Below are positions 50,503-59,529 of a DNA stretch of 64,000 nucleotides, in pieces; within the stretch, counting starts at the first letter, position 1, and each line of letters begins with the position of its first letter. Made by a program: the position numbers and the translations under genes. The notes under the pieces are model-generated. The model ran no database searches, was not told the DNA's origin, and was given only the letters and a program-made list of their open reading frames with translations. The stretch is from JAVJUV01 sp047314965 (GTDB taxonomy: Bacteria > Pseudomonadota > Alphaproteobacteria > Rhodobacterales > Rhodobacteraceae), in NCBI RefSeq assembly GCF_047314965.1, contig NZ_JBLBVK010000052.1:1-64000 (forward strand), given 5' to 3'.

Positions 50503-51258
50503 TCACAGTGTTGCGTGCAACAGCCCGAAACGCTTTCGAAACTCGCTGAGACCAAGGCGCCCCTCGGACACCCGCGCGGGTTCCCGCACGACCTGTTCCA
50601 GCACCGGACGCGCTTGCCAGGCTTCGATCGTGGCGGCACGCGCAAGACGCGGCAAAGCCCGCTTCACGTCGCCTCGAACCGGCATCTCGGCCAAAGCGGA
50701 GCGCGCGAGCTCCCTCACGGCCTCCGGACGCCCATCGACCAGCGGGATACGCCCTCGAGCCTCCAGTTCCGGAACGGCCTGAAGAAACCGCGCCAGTGCC
50801 GCGCCCTGTCCCAGTGCGGTCACTCGGCCGACGGCGCGCTCTTCCCCCCCCAGGAGACGGGCCGCCGTCCACATCAGGATGCCTCCCGCCCGGATGTAAT
50901 CAGAGAAATGCGTCACGTCCTCGAAGGGTTCACGGTAAAGATCCCACCGCCGCGCCGCGACCAGCTTGTCCAGGGCCTCCGCCCCGCCAGCATCCAGCAC
51001 GTCGGCCAGCGGCGTCGTCACCTCGTGACGTCGGATCTCTTTGCCGTCTCGGACTTCCTCCAGCGCGTCGCGCCACCACTGCAGCCGCATCTCGCCGATC
51101 ATGGGCTCGGACGCCACCCAAGGCGCGCGCGCGACTTCGACATTGAACGCATAAAGCGGAAACAGCACCCGCCGCGCCTCCACCGGAGCCGCCATGGCCG
51201 CCGCAAACCGGTCGGGGTCGCCCCTTTGGACGATGTCTGCGCAGGCCTGAAGGCTCAT
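50503..51258 (-). CDS. Squalene/phytoene synthase-family protein
   Basis: 251 residues. It has the trans-prenyl synthase architecture but the aspartate-rich motifs are degenerate (MRLQWWRDALEEVRDG matches, while the second DxxxD is missing), as in NDUFAF6-like, respiratory-complex assembly relatives. The role is therefore more likely structural or assembly-related than carotenoid synthesis, and no carotenoid genes are near. It overlaps the cimA stop by 4 bp, so it is co-transcribed. Confidence is for family, not reaction. Confidence 0.75.
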   Translation of the reverse strand: MSLQACADIVQRGDPDRFAAAMAAPVEARRVLFPLYAFNVEVARAPWVASEPMIGEMRLQWWRDALEEVRDGKEIRRHEVTTPLADVLDAGGAEALDKLVAARRWDLYREPFEDVTHFSDYIRAGGILMWTAARLLGGEERAVGRVTALGQGAALARFLQAVPELEARGRIPLVDGRPEAVRELARSALAEMPVRGDVKRALPRLARAATIEAWQARPVLEQVVREPARVSEGRLGLSEFRKRFGLLHATL

Positions 51259-52892
51259 GCGGGCGCGACCGCTACTGCGTTCGCATCCTGCACAAGCTTC
51301 CAGTTGATCGCATCGACCAGGGCCTCGAACGAGGCATCCACGATATTCGCCGAGACACCCACCGTAGCCCAGGCCCGGCCCTCGTCATCGGCGAAATCGA
51401 TGATGACCCGCGTCACGGCCTCTGTACCGCCTTGCGTGATCCGCACCTTGAAATCCGTCAGACGCATGTCCTCGATCGCAGCCTGGTAGGATCCAAGATC
51501 GGACTTAAGCGCCTGCCACAACGCGTTGACCGGCCCGTCATCCTGCATGTCCTGGGCGTGTTCGTTCTTGAAATAACTTGTCCGGCTTCCGTCCCGCATC
51601 GAGATGGTCACGACGGCTTCGGACTCGACCACGATCTCGCCCCTGGCGTTTCGCCGCCGCTCGCTGATCACTCGATAGCGCTCCACGTCGAAAAATTCCG
51701 GCGCCAGTCCCAGTTCAGCCCGAGCCAGCAACTCAAAACTCGCCTGCGCGCTGTCATAGGCATAGCCTTCGGTCTCGCGGGTCTTCACCGCATCCAGAAT
51801 GCGCGCCAGCGCCGGATCGCCCTTCTCCGCGGGCAAGCCCATGTCGGAAAGACGTTTCAGCAGGTTCGACTGCCCCGCCTGGTTCGACATCGGCACGATC
51901 CGGCTGTTGCCGACAATGGACGGATCGATGTGCTCATAGGTCGAGGGATCCTTGACGATGGCGCTCGCGTGCAACCCCGCCTTGTGGGCGAAGGCGGACG
52001 AGCCGACATACGGCGCCGAGCGCAACGGAACCCTGTTCAGGATATCGTCCAGCATCCGGCTGGTACGGGTCAGCGTCCGAAGCGCATCCCGCGTGATCCC
52101 GATGTCAAAGGCGCTTGCATAAGGTTCCTTGAGCAGCAGCGTGGGAATGACGCTGGTAAGGTTGGCGTTGCCACAACGCTCGCCCAGACCGTTCAGCGTG
52201 CCCTGCACCTGACGGGCTCCCGCGTTGACAGCCGCGAGACTGGACGCGACGGCGTTCCCGGTGTCGTCGTGGGTATGAATGCCGAGATGATCTCCCGGGA
52301 TACCCGCAGCCATGACCGCGCACGTGATCTCGTAAACTTCCTGTGGCAGCGTGCCGCCATTGGTATCACACAGCACCACCCAGCGCGCACCGGCCTCATA
52401 TGCCGCCTTCAGGCAGTCCAGCGCGTAAGACGAGTTCGCCTTGTAGCCATCGAAGAAATGCTCGGCGTCGAACAGGGCCTCCCGCCCCTTGGCGACAAGA
52501 TGCGCCACCGACTCGCGGATATTGGCGAGGTTTTCTTCCAGAGTGATGCCCAAAGCCGTGTCGACGTGAAAATCATGCGTCTTGCCCACGAGGCAAACGG
52601 CAGGTGTCCCGGCGTTCAGAACCGCGGCGAGCACCTCGTCGTTGCCTGCACTCCGCCCGGCCCGCTTGGTCATGCCGAATGCGGTGAAGGTCGCACGCGT
52701 TTGCGGTCGCGTCTCGAAAAAAGCGCTGTCAGTCGGGTTCGCGCCCGGCCAACCGCCCTCGATATAATCGACCCCAAGGGCATCGAGTGCGTTGGCGATC
52801 GCGATCTTGTCTTCGGTCGAGAACTGGACACCCTGCGTTTGCTGCCCGTCTCGCAACGTGGTGTCGAAGAGGTACAGACGTTCCCGGGTCAT
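51255..52892 (-). CDS. cimA: Citramalate synthase
   Basis: 545 residues. LeuA-type TIM barrel (YLFDTTLRDGQQTQGVQFSTEDKIAIANALDALGVDYIEGG), metal site GIHTHDDTGNAVASSLAAVNAGARQVQGTLNGLGERCGNANL, and the C-terminal regulatory LeuA allosteric domain (about residues 420-545). It condenses pyruvate and acetyl-CoA to (R)-citramalate for isoleucine synthesis. 'Citramalate synthase' is preferred over isopropylmalate synthase because of length and the GTLNGLGERCGNANLTSVIP pattern. It ends against the phytoene-synthase-like gene and starts 3 bp from the cysS stop. Confidence 0.92.
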   Translation of the reverse strand: MTRERLYLFDTTLRDGQQTQGVQFSTEDKIAIANALDALGVDYIEGGWPGANPTDSAFFETRPQTRATFTAFGMTKRAGRSAGNDEVLAAVLNAGTPAVCLVGKTHDFHVDTALGITLEENLANIRESVAHLVAKGREALFDAEHFFDGYKANSSYALDCLKAAYEAGARWVVLCDTNGGTLPQEVYEITCAVMAAGIPGDHLGIHTHDDTGNAVASSLAAVNAGARQVQGTLNGLGERCGNANLTSVIPTLLLKEPYASAFDIGITRDALRTLTRTSRMLDDILNRVPLRSAPYVGSSAFAHKAGLHASAIVKDPSTYEHIDPSIVGNSRIVPMSNQAGQSNLLKRLSDMGLPAEKGDPALARILDAVKTRETEGYAYDSAQASFELLARAELGLAPEFFDVERYRVISERRRNARGEIVVESEAVVTISMRDGSRTSYFKNEHAQDMQDDGPVNALWQALKSDLGSYQAAIEDMRLTDFKVRITQGGTEAVTRVIIDFADDEGRAWATVGVSANIVDASFEALVDAINWKLVQDANAVAVAPA

Positions 52893-54316
52893 TTCAGTGC
52901 CTCCAGCTTGGCGGGATCAAAGTCCGGCGCTAGTTCCCATTCGACCCCATCGGGCGTGTCTTTGATCAGAACGCCGGCCGCGGCGAACCCGTCGCGCAGC
53001 GCGTCGGCACGGGCGAAGTCTTTTGCCTTGCGTGCTTCGGCCCGCTCATCCAAGAGACGCTCAATCATTTCAGATACTTCGCTTGAAACCAGCGAGATCG
53101 AAGCCGGATGCACTGTCAAGTTGAATTGGGCTGCGGTTCCAAATATCACATGATGTTTTTGGTAATCGAAGCGAAGCGCATCAGTGAGCAGTCCAAGCAA
53201 TGCTGCTGACGCCTTCAATCCGCTATTGTCGCCAGTCTTGAAGAGTTCTCTAAGAACAGTGACTGCACCGTGGGTATTTAGGTCATTGGCCAATGCGTCC
53301 ACAACGCGGGTATCGATTTTGCCTGGTTCAACCTCATCCGTTGCGGTGCGCCATTTTGTGAGTTCTTCTTTCGCGGCTTCAGCCTTCTCCGCCGTCCAGT
53401 CCATCGGCTTGCGGTAATGCGTCGACAGAAACACGAACCGGATCACCTCCCCCGGAAAGCCCTGGTTCAGCAGGTCGCGAACCGTGAAGAAATTGCCGAG
53501 CGATTTCGACATCTTCTTCCCCTCGACCTGCAGCATCTCGTTATGCATCCAGACACGGGCAAAGCCGTGTCCGCTGCACTTCGACTGCGCAATCTCGTTC
53601 TCGTGATGCGGGAACGTCAGGTCGTTGCCGCCGCCGTGAATGTCGAATTCGGCCCCCAGCAATTCGTAAGACATGGCAGAGCACTCGATGTGCCACCCGG
53701 GCCGACCGCGCCCCCACGGAGACTCCCAGCCCGGCAGGTCCGGCGTCGACGGCTTCCAGAGGACGAAGTCCATCGGGTCTTCCTTGTAGGGCGCAACCTC
53801 GACCCGCGCACCCGCGATCATGTCGTCGACCGACCGACCCGACAGCGCACCGTACTCCTTGTAGGATCGTACCCGGAATAGCACATGGCCTTCGGCCTCA
53901 TAGGCGTGGCCTTCCTCGATGAGCCCCTCGATCATCGAGATCATTGCGCCGATCCAGTCGGTCGCGCGCGGCATTTTCGTCGGCTCGAGCGTGCCAAGCG
54001 CCGCCATGTCCTCGAGGTACCAACGCGTGGTCTCGTCGGTGATCTCGCGGATCGAGCGCCCGGTCTCGGCGGCGCGCGCGTTGATCTTGTCATCCACGTC
54101 CGTGAAATTCCGTACGTAGGTCACGTGGTCGGGACCATAAACGTGGCGCAACAGCCGAAACAGGACATCGAAGACGATGACCGGTCGCGCATTGCCGATA
54201 TGCGCCCGATCATAGACCGTCGGTCCGCAGACATACATCCGTACGTTCTCGTGATCGATCGGTGTGAAGCGCTCTTTCCGGCGGGTCGCCGTGTTATAGA
54301 GCTGGATGTCGGTCAT
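52889..54316 (-). CDS. cysS: Cysteinyl-tRNA synthetase
   Basis: 475 residues from the ATG at 54316. Class I synthetase: the zinc-binding Cys in MYVCGPTVYD, HIGN (AHIGNARP), FPHHENEIAQS and KMSKS (GKKMSKSLGN). A DALR-like C-terminal domain ends at residue 475. The part encoded by roughly 53070-53340 (about residues 326-415) is clearly lower in GC than the rest; I count 119 G/C of 240 (50%) at 53101-53340. It is first in a cysS-cimA-phytoene-synthase-like operon. Confidence 0.96.
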   Translation of the reverse strand: MTDIQLYNTATRRKERFTPIDHENVRMYVCGPTVYDRAHIGNARPVIVFDVLFRLLRHVYGPDHVTYVRNFTDVDDKINARAAETGRSIREITDETTRWYLEDMAALGTLEPTKMPRATDWIGAMISMIEGLIEEGHAYEAEGHVLFRVRSYKEYGALSGRSVDDMIAGARVEVAPYKEDPMDFVLWKPSTPDLPGWESPWGRGRPGWHIECSAMSYELLGAEFDIHGGGNDLTFPHHENEIAQSKCSGHGFARVWMHNEMLQVEGKKMSKSLGNFFTVRDLLNQGFPGEVIRFVFLSTHYRKPMDWTAEKAEAAKEELTKWRTATDEVEPGKIDTRVVDALANDLNTHGAVTVLRELFKTGDNSGLKASAALLGLLTDALRFDYQKHHVIFGTAAQFNLTVHPASISLVSSEVSEMIERLLDERAEARKAKDFARADALRDGFAAAGVLIKDTPDGVEWELAPDFDPAKLEALK

Positions 54317-54647
54317 GTGGCGCGTTCCTTCGGGCAAAGAGGTCCCGCGCGGGCTTTATCAAGGTCATCTGAAGAGGGAAAGGGACCGGCCCGCGCGACG
54401 ATGTCAGCGGGTAATAATGCAGCAGATGTTGGCGGCGTTCCGGTTCATGGAGGCAGGATATAGACGGCAAACCCCGGCTTGGGAAGCTTTTTTCGCCTCG
54501 CTGGCGCGAGCCGACCCGCGTGGGTAACGCTGTCCCCCACACCCGCTGCCGTATTTGAGCCAGGAAGAAAGGGGATGACTCCTGTTGAAGATCGGTGTCA
54601 CGAACATTGATTTGACTTTCGGAGCGGCCTCATGGACCTCTCTGCTC
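54317..54647. other. Divergent control region between cysS and the aminotransferase
   Basis: 331 bp, no gene supported. It contains repeat copy C (54488-54572, on the minus strand) and a short open frame that I treat as a shadow. The promoters of both divergent genes must lie here. Confidence 0.5.
54488..54572 (-). repeat. Dispersed intergenic repeat, copy C
   Basis: On the minus strand: TTTCTTCCTGG, CT, CAAATACGGC, AGCGGG, a GTGGG...CCCAC hairpin (GTGGGGGACAGCGTTACCCAC), then a second hairpin GCTCGC...GCGAGGC followed by GAAAAAAGC. It aligns with copy B through the core and both hairpins and with copy A in the core. Confidence 0.6.
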
Positions 54648-55826
54648 ATGAAAGTTTCCAAGAGAATTGAGGGCCTGACCGGCGGCGGCTCCGACGGTTG
54701 GGACATCTGGCGCAAGGCCCGCGAGATGAAGGCGGCTGGCCTCGACGTGATCGAGTTGACGATCGGCGAGCATGACCGGCGTACCGAACCGGCGATCCTC
54801 GATGCAATGCATGCCTCCGCCCGGGGCGGACATACCGGCTACGCGGCACTTCCCGGCACCAACGAGCTGCGCGACGCCGTGGCCCGGAGGGTCGCACGGA
54901 GAACCGGTGTCAAAACCACGCGCGACAATGTGCTGGTCACGCCCGGGGGACAAGCCGCGCTCTTCGCGGCACATTGCGCGGCCTGCGACCCCGGCGACAG
55001 CGCGCTTTATATCGATCCCTATTACGCGACCTACCCCGGCACGATTCGCGGGACCGGCGCCGTCGCGGTGCCCGTGCAGGCCAGGGCCGAGCGCGGCTTT
55101 CAGCCTGACCCCGCGGACATAGCGGCAAGGGCCGAGGGCGCCCGATCCCTGCTGATCAACTCGCCCAACAACCCGACCGGCGTCGTCTATACCCACGAAA
55201 CGCTCACCGGCATTGCGACCCTCGCGACGGAGCGTGAGCTGTGGCTGATCTCGGACGAGGTCTACGATACCCAGGTCTGGGAGGGTGATCACCTTTCGCC
55301 GCGCCAGTTGCCGGGCATGGAGACGCGCACGCTGGTCATCGGATCACTATCCAAGAGCCACGCCATGACGGGGAGCAGGCTGGGCTGGATCGTCGGACCG
55401 GAGGAGGCCATCGACCATCTCGCAAATCTCTCGACCCACACGACCTACGGCGTGCCGGGCTTCATCCAGGACGCGGGCCTGTTCGCGCTCGAACAAGGCC
55501 AGGGATTGGAGGATCGGATTGGAGAACCTTTCCGCCGCCGCCACAGGGATGTGCAGGACAGGCTCCGGTTCCGCGGAGTGCCGGTCGTGCCTTCGGGCGG
55601 CGCCATGTACCTGATGCTGGACATCCGGGCGACAGGTCTCTCGGGCGAGGCTTTCGCCCACCGGCTGCTCGATGAGCACAGGATCGCCGTCATGCCGGGC
55701 GAGAGTTTCGGCACCGCCGCCGCAGGACACCTCCGGGTCGCGTTGACCGTCGCCGACGAGCGCCTTCTGTCTGCGGTGGACACGCTGGCCGACCTTTACG
55801 ACCAACTGACCGAGGCCGCCGCATGA
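54648..55826 (+). CDS. PLP-dependent aminotransferase, class I/II
   Basis: 392 residues from the ATG at 54648. Fold type I: DVIELTIGEHDRRTEPAIL, TPGGQAALFAAHCAAC, SPNNPTGVVYTHETL, LISDEVYDTQVW, PLP Lys in SLSKSHAMTGSRLGW, and a C-terminal Arg in HLRVAL. It resembles aspartate/arginine-pyruvate aminotransferases; the donor is not readable. It overlaps the following gene by 4 bp, which indicates translational coupling. Confidence 0.88.
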   Translation: MKVSKRIEGLTGGGSDGWDIWRKAREMKAAGLDVIELTIGEHDRRTEPAILDAMHASARGGHTGYAALPGTNELRDAVARRVARRTGVKTTRDNVLVTPGGQAALFAAHCAACDPGDSALYIDPYYATYPGTIRGTGAVAVPVQARAERGFQPDPADIAARAEGARSLLINSPNNPTGVVYTHETLTGIATLATERELWLISDEVYDTQVWEGDHLSPRQLPGMETRTLVIGSLSKSHAMTGSRLGWIVGPEEAIDHLANLSTHTTYGVPGFIQDAGLFALEQGQGLEDRIGEPFRRRHRDVQDRLRFRGVPVVPSGGAMYLMLDIRATGLSGEAFAHRLLDEHRIAVMPGESFGTAAAGHLRVALTVADERLLSAVDTLADLYDQLTEAAA

Positions 55827-56620
55827 GCTTTCGCGATCTGCACCGAAAGGGTGATCCGTTCATCCTCGCAAATGCCTGGGACGCAGGGTCGGCGCGCATG
55901 CTCGCCGCCCTCGGGGCACCTGCCATAGCCACCTCCTCCGCCGCTCATGCCTTCACTCTCGGCCGCCCCGATGGTGGAACGGTGACGCGCGACGAAGCCC
56001 TGGCCCACGCACAGGCGCTTGTCGCTGCCGTAAACCTGCCCGTCTCGGGCGATTTCGAGAACGGCTTCGGCCACGCTCCGGAAGATTGCGCCGAGACCGT
56101 CCGGCTGTCTGCCGAGGTCGGCCTGGCAGGCATCTCCATCGAAGACGCCGCATTGCCCGAGAACCGGGCCTATCCCTTCGAGGAGGCCGTGGAGCGCATC
56201 CGCGCTGCGGCCTCGGCCGCGCGCGCCCTGCCCCGCGACTTCGTCCTGGTCGCCCGCGCGGACGGGGTGATGAACGGGCATTACGACATCGACGAAGCGA
56301 TCCGCCGCATCCGCGCCTTCGACGCGGCAGGGGCCGACTGTCTCTACGTTCCGCTTCCGAAAACTCTGGATGATCTCAAGAGCGTCATCGCCGCCACCGA
56401 CAAGCCGGTGAACGTTCTGGTCGCAGGCCCGGTTTATTCGTTGATCCCACGAGCGGACTACTCAGCCATGGGGGCAGCGCGTCTTTCACTCGGGTCCGCG
56501 CTGGCCCGCGTGACCCACGGAGTGATCCGCGACACTGCCAACACGATGTTCGGCTCAGGTGACTTTTCGCCCTTGTCAAAGGCCATGCCCGGAGGCGATG
56601 TGGACGCGCTGCTTGGCTGA
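55823..56620 (+). CDS. Isocitrate lyase / PEP-mutase-family protein
   Basis: 265 residues, TIM barrel of the ICL/PEPM type: ILANAWDAGSARML, SGDFENGFGHAPEDCAETVRLSAEVGLAGISIEDA and LVARADGVM. The substrate loop does not show the KKCGH of isocitrate lyase, so it is more like carboxyvinyl-carboxyphosphonate or oxaloacetate-hydrolase/2-methylisocitrate-lyase-type relatives. Coupled to the aminotransferase, it may act on a keto acid made by it; this is inference. Confidence 0.8.
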   Translation: MSFRDLHRKGDPFILANAWDAGSARMLAALGAPAIATSSAAHAFTLGRPDGGTVTRDEALAHAQALVAAVNLPVSGDFENGFGHAPEDCAETVRLSAEVGLAGISIEDAALPENRAYPFEEAVERIRAAASAARALPRDFVLVARADGVMNGHYDIDEAIRRIRAFDAAGADCLYVPLPKTLDDLKSVIAATDKPVNVLVAGPVYSLIPRADYSAMGAARLSLGSALARVTHGVIRDTANTMFGSGDFSPLSKAMPGGDVDALLG

Positions 56621-56632
56621 GGAGGCCTGTTC

Positions 56633-56968
56633 ATGCCCGTCCATTACATCGCGCTCTTGGCCGCCATCATTGCGGAAACCATCGGCACCTCGGCCCTTCA
56701 GGCCAGCCAGCAATTCACTCGGCTCTGGCCCAGCGTACTGGTCGTCGTTTCCTATGCGGTCGCGTTCTATCTTCTCTCCATCGCGCTCCGCACCATGCCC
56801 GTGGGCGTGGTCTATGCCATATGGTCGGGCCTCGGGATCGTTCTGATCGCGCTGGCGGGTTTCCTGGTATTCGGCCAGAAACTGGATCTCGCCGCGATCA
56901 TCGGGCTTGGGCTGATCATCGCCGGTGTGGTCGTGCTGCACGTCTTCTCCAAGACCACGCCCCACTGA
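56633..56968 (+). CDS. Small multidrug resistance (SMR) exporter
   Basis: 111 residues, four membrane helices. The catalytic Glu is in ALLAAIIAETIGTSALQAS; further SMR hallmarks are VVYAIWSGLGIVLIALAG and the C-terminal GLIIAGVVVLHVFSK. EmrE- or guanidinium-exporter-like; which of the two is undecided. It follows the PEP-mutase-like gene by 12 bp. Confidence 0.9.
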   Translation: MPVHYIALLAAIIAETIGTSALQASQQFTRLWPSVLVVVSYAVAFYLLSIALRTMPVGVVYAIWSGLGIVLIALAGFLVFGQKLDLAAIIGLGLIIAGVVVLHVFSKTTPH

Positions 56969-56971
56969 CAC

Positions 56972-57583
56972 ATGGCCGAACCGCACAAATCCATAGACCA
57001 CTCGCTCTGGGAGGACGCGCAAGCCTTCATTCTGGGGACGGCGATGTGCGCGCTTGGGGTCACCTTCCTGACCCATCTCGGCCTGATCACCGGCCAGACG
57101 GCAGGACTCGCGGTGCTTGGCTCATATCTGACGCACTGGAGTTTCGGGGCGATCTTTTTCGTGGTCAACTTGCCCTTCTGGGTTCTGGCGCTGGCCCGGA
57201 TGGGACTGCGTTTCACGACCAAGAGCGTCATTGCCGTTACCCTGGTCTCGGTCATGACCGAGACCCTCGGACGAACGCTCCTGATCGAAAGCGTGCCGGC
57301 ACCGGTCGGAGCCCTGCTGGCCGGCGGATGCATCGGCCTTGGCCTGATCGTTCTTTTCCGTCACGGCGCGTCGCTGGGGGGTGTGGGCGTTCTCGCGCTC
57401 TTTCTGCAGGACCGGATCGGCTTTCGGGCTGGCTGGACGCAGCTGATCTTCGATCTCTGTCTCTTTGCGGTCGCCGCGATATTTCTCGACCAGATGCTGG
57501 TGCTCTGGTCGCTTCTCGGGGCGGTCGCGGTCAACATGATTATCGCGGTGAACCATCGCAAGGACCGCTACGTGGCACGTTAG
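56972..57583 (+). CDS. YitT-family membrane protein
   Basis: 203 residues, about five to six membrane segments (CALGVTFLTHLGLITGQTAGLAVLGSYLTHWSFGAIFFVVNLPFWVLALARMGLRFTTKSVIAVTLVSV). YitT/DUF161-type proteins are of unknown transport function. It begins 3 bp after the SMR gene, so the four genes 54648-57583 form one operon. Confidence 0.82.
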   Translation: MAEPHKSIDHSLWEDAQAFILGTAMCALGVTFLTHLGLITGQTAGLAVLGSYLTHWSFGAIFFVVNLPFWVLALARMGLRFTTKSVIAVTLVSVMTETLGRTLLIESVPAPVGALLAGGCIGLGLIVLFRHGASLGGVGVLALFLQDRIGFRAGWTQLIFDLCLFAVAAIFLDQMLVLWSLLGAVAVNMIIAVNHRKDRYVAR

Positions 57584-57643
57584 GGCTGGTCTTCGCCAGC
57601 ACGGCGGGCTAAGGCCGCTGAAAATTCCCGAGGCAAGAGTTTC

Positions 57644-59464
57644 ATGGATCTCCGCAATATTGCGATCATCGCACATGTCGACCACGGCAAGACAACGCTC
57701 GTCGACGAACTCCTCAAGCAGTCCGGCGTCTATCGCAAGGGCGAGGCCACGGTCGAACGCGCCATGGACTCGAACGATATCGAACGCGAGCGCGGGATCA
57801 CCATCCTCGCCAAATGCACCTCGGTCGAGTGGAAGGGCACGCGTATCAACATCGTCGACACACCCGGCCACGCCGATTTCGGCGGCGAGGTCGAACGGAT
57901 TCTTTCGATGGTCGATGGCGTGGTCCTCCTCGTCGATGCCGCCGAGGGTCCGATGCCGCAGACCAAGTTCGTCACTTCGAAGGCACTGGCGCTCGGTCTT
58001 CGACCGATCGTGGTGCTGAACAAGGTCGACAAGCCGGATGCCGAACCCGACCGGGCATTGGACGAGGTGTTCGATCTCTTCGCCGCGCTCGACGCCAACG
58101 AAGACCAGCTTGACTTCCCGCATCTCTACGCATCGGGGCGTTCCGGCTGGGCAGATGCCGATCTCGATGGTCCCAGGAAGGACCTCTCGGCCCTTTTCGA
58201 CCTGATCGTCCATCATGTTCCCCGCCCGCGTCAGCAGAAACGCGACGGCGAAGATTTCGGCATGCTGGCGACCACCCTGGGTTCCGATCCCTATCTGGGC
58301 CGCATCCTGACCGGGCGGGTCGAAAGCGGCAGGCTCAAGGTCGGCGCAACCGTGCAGGCGCTTTCGCGCCTTGGCCAGAAGATCGAACAATTCCGCGTCA
58401 CCAAGATCCTCGCTTTCCGTGGCCTAGCTCAGCAACCGATCGACGAGGCCGTTGCGGGAGACATCGTGTCGATCGCAGGCATGACCAAGGCGACCGTGGC
58501 GGACACCATTTGCGCCCTCGCCGTGGAAGCCGCCCTTCCGGCGCAACCGATCGATCCTCCGACGATCTCGGTCACCTTCGGGATCAACGACTCGCCGCTC
58601 GCAGGCCGTGACGGCAAGAAGGTCCAATCCCGCGTCATCCGCGAGCGCCTTATGAAGGAAGCCGAATCGAACGTGGCCATCCGTGTCAAGGACACCCCCG
58701 GCGGCGAAGCCTTCGAGGTCTCGGGCCGCGGGGAACTTCAGATGGGCGTCCTCATCGAGAACATGCGCCGCGAAGGGTTCGAACTGTCGATCTCCCGGCC
58801 CCAGGTCATCTTCCGCGATATCGACGGGGTTCAGCATGAACCCATCGAGGAAGTCATCATCGATGTCGACGACGACTACACCGGCGCCGTGATCGAAAAA
58901 CTGACAGGTCCCCGCAAGGGCGACATGACCGAGATGAAGCCCGCGGGCACCGGCAAGACCCGGATCGTCGCTCTGGTCCCCTCGCGGGGACTGATCGGCT
59001 ACCATGGCGAATTCCTGACCGACACGCGCGGCACTGGTGTGCTGAACCGCGTCTTCCACGGCTGGGCGCCCCACAAGGGCCCGATCCCGGGCCGCCGTGC
59101 CGGCGTCCTGATCGCGCAGGAACCCGGCGTCTCGGTGGCCTACGCGCTCTGGAACCTCGAAGAACGCGGCAAGCTTTTCATCGGCGCGCAGGAACAGGTC
59201 TACGAAGGCATGATCATCGGTGAGCACAGCCGCGACAACGATCTCGACGTGAACCCGATGAAGGGCAAGAAGCTGACCAATATCCGCGCCTCCGGTACGG
59301 ACGAGGCGGTAAGACTGACCCCTCCCACGATCCTTTCGTTGGAACAGGCCATCGCCTACATTAACGACGACGAACTGGTCGAGGTCACGCCGAACGCCAT
59401 CCGGTTGCGGAAACGTTATCTCGATGTCCACGAGCGCAAGCGTGCGGCGCGTTCCGACAAATAA
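57644..59464 (+). CDS. typA: Ribosome-binding GTPase TypA/BipA
   Basis: 606 residues. GTPase domain: G1 AHVDHGKTTL, G2 RERGITI, G3 DTPGHADFGGEV, G4 NKVDKPDA. Domain II, EF-G-like domains III and V (GRGELQMGVLIENMRREGFELSISRPQVI...) and the BipA-specific C-terminal domain (PMKGKKLTNIRASGTDEAVRLTPP) follow. It binds the ribosome under stress and in subunit assembly. Start ATG at 57644. Confidence 0.96.
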   Translation: MDLRNIAIIAHVDHGKTTLVDELLKQSGVYRKGEATVERAMDSNDIERERGITILAKCTSVEWKGTRINIVDTPGHADFGGEVERILSMVDGVVLLVDAAEGPMPQTKFVTSKALALGLRPIVVLNKVDKPDAEPDRALDEVFDLFAALDANEDQLDFPHLYASGRSGWADADLDGPRKDLSALFDLIVHHVPRPRQQKRDGEDFGMLATTLGSDPYLGRILTGRVESGRLKVGATVQALSRLGQKIEQFRVTKILAFRGLAQQPIDEAVAGDIVSIAGMTKATVADTICALAVEAALPAQPIDPPTISVTFGINDSPLAGRDGKKVQSRVIRERLMKEAESNVAIRVKDTPGGEAFEVSGRGELQMGVLIENMRREGFELSISRPQVIFRDIDGVQHEPIEEVIIDVDDDYTGAVIEKLTGPRKGDMTEMKPAGTGKTRIVALVPSRGLIGYHGEFLTDTRGTGVLNRVFHGWAPHKGPIPGRRAGVLIAQEPGVSVAYALWNLEERGKLFIGAQEQVYEGMIIGEHSRDNDLDVNPMKGKKLTNIRASGTDEAVRLTPPTILSLEQAIAYINDDELVEVTPNAIRLRKRYLDVHERKRAARSDK

Positions 59465-59529
59465 GGGACTGACCCTTTCGCGACACAAGGACCTTGGGCG
59501 TTTCAGGTATAACGGTTAGGCTGAAGGCG

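Noticed and set aside
51432..53153. 573-residue plus-strand frame across cimA and cysS
   Set aside because: Antisense to two well-supported genes; Arg/His/Gln-rich shadow.
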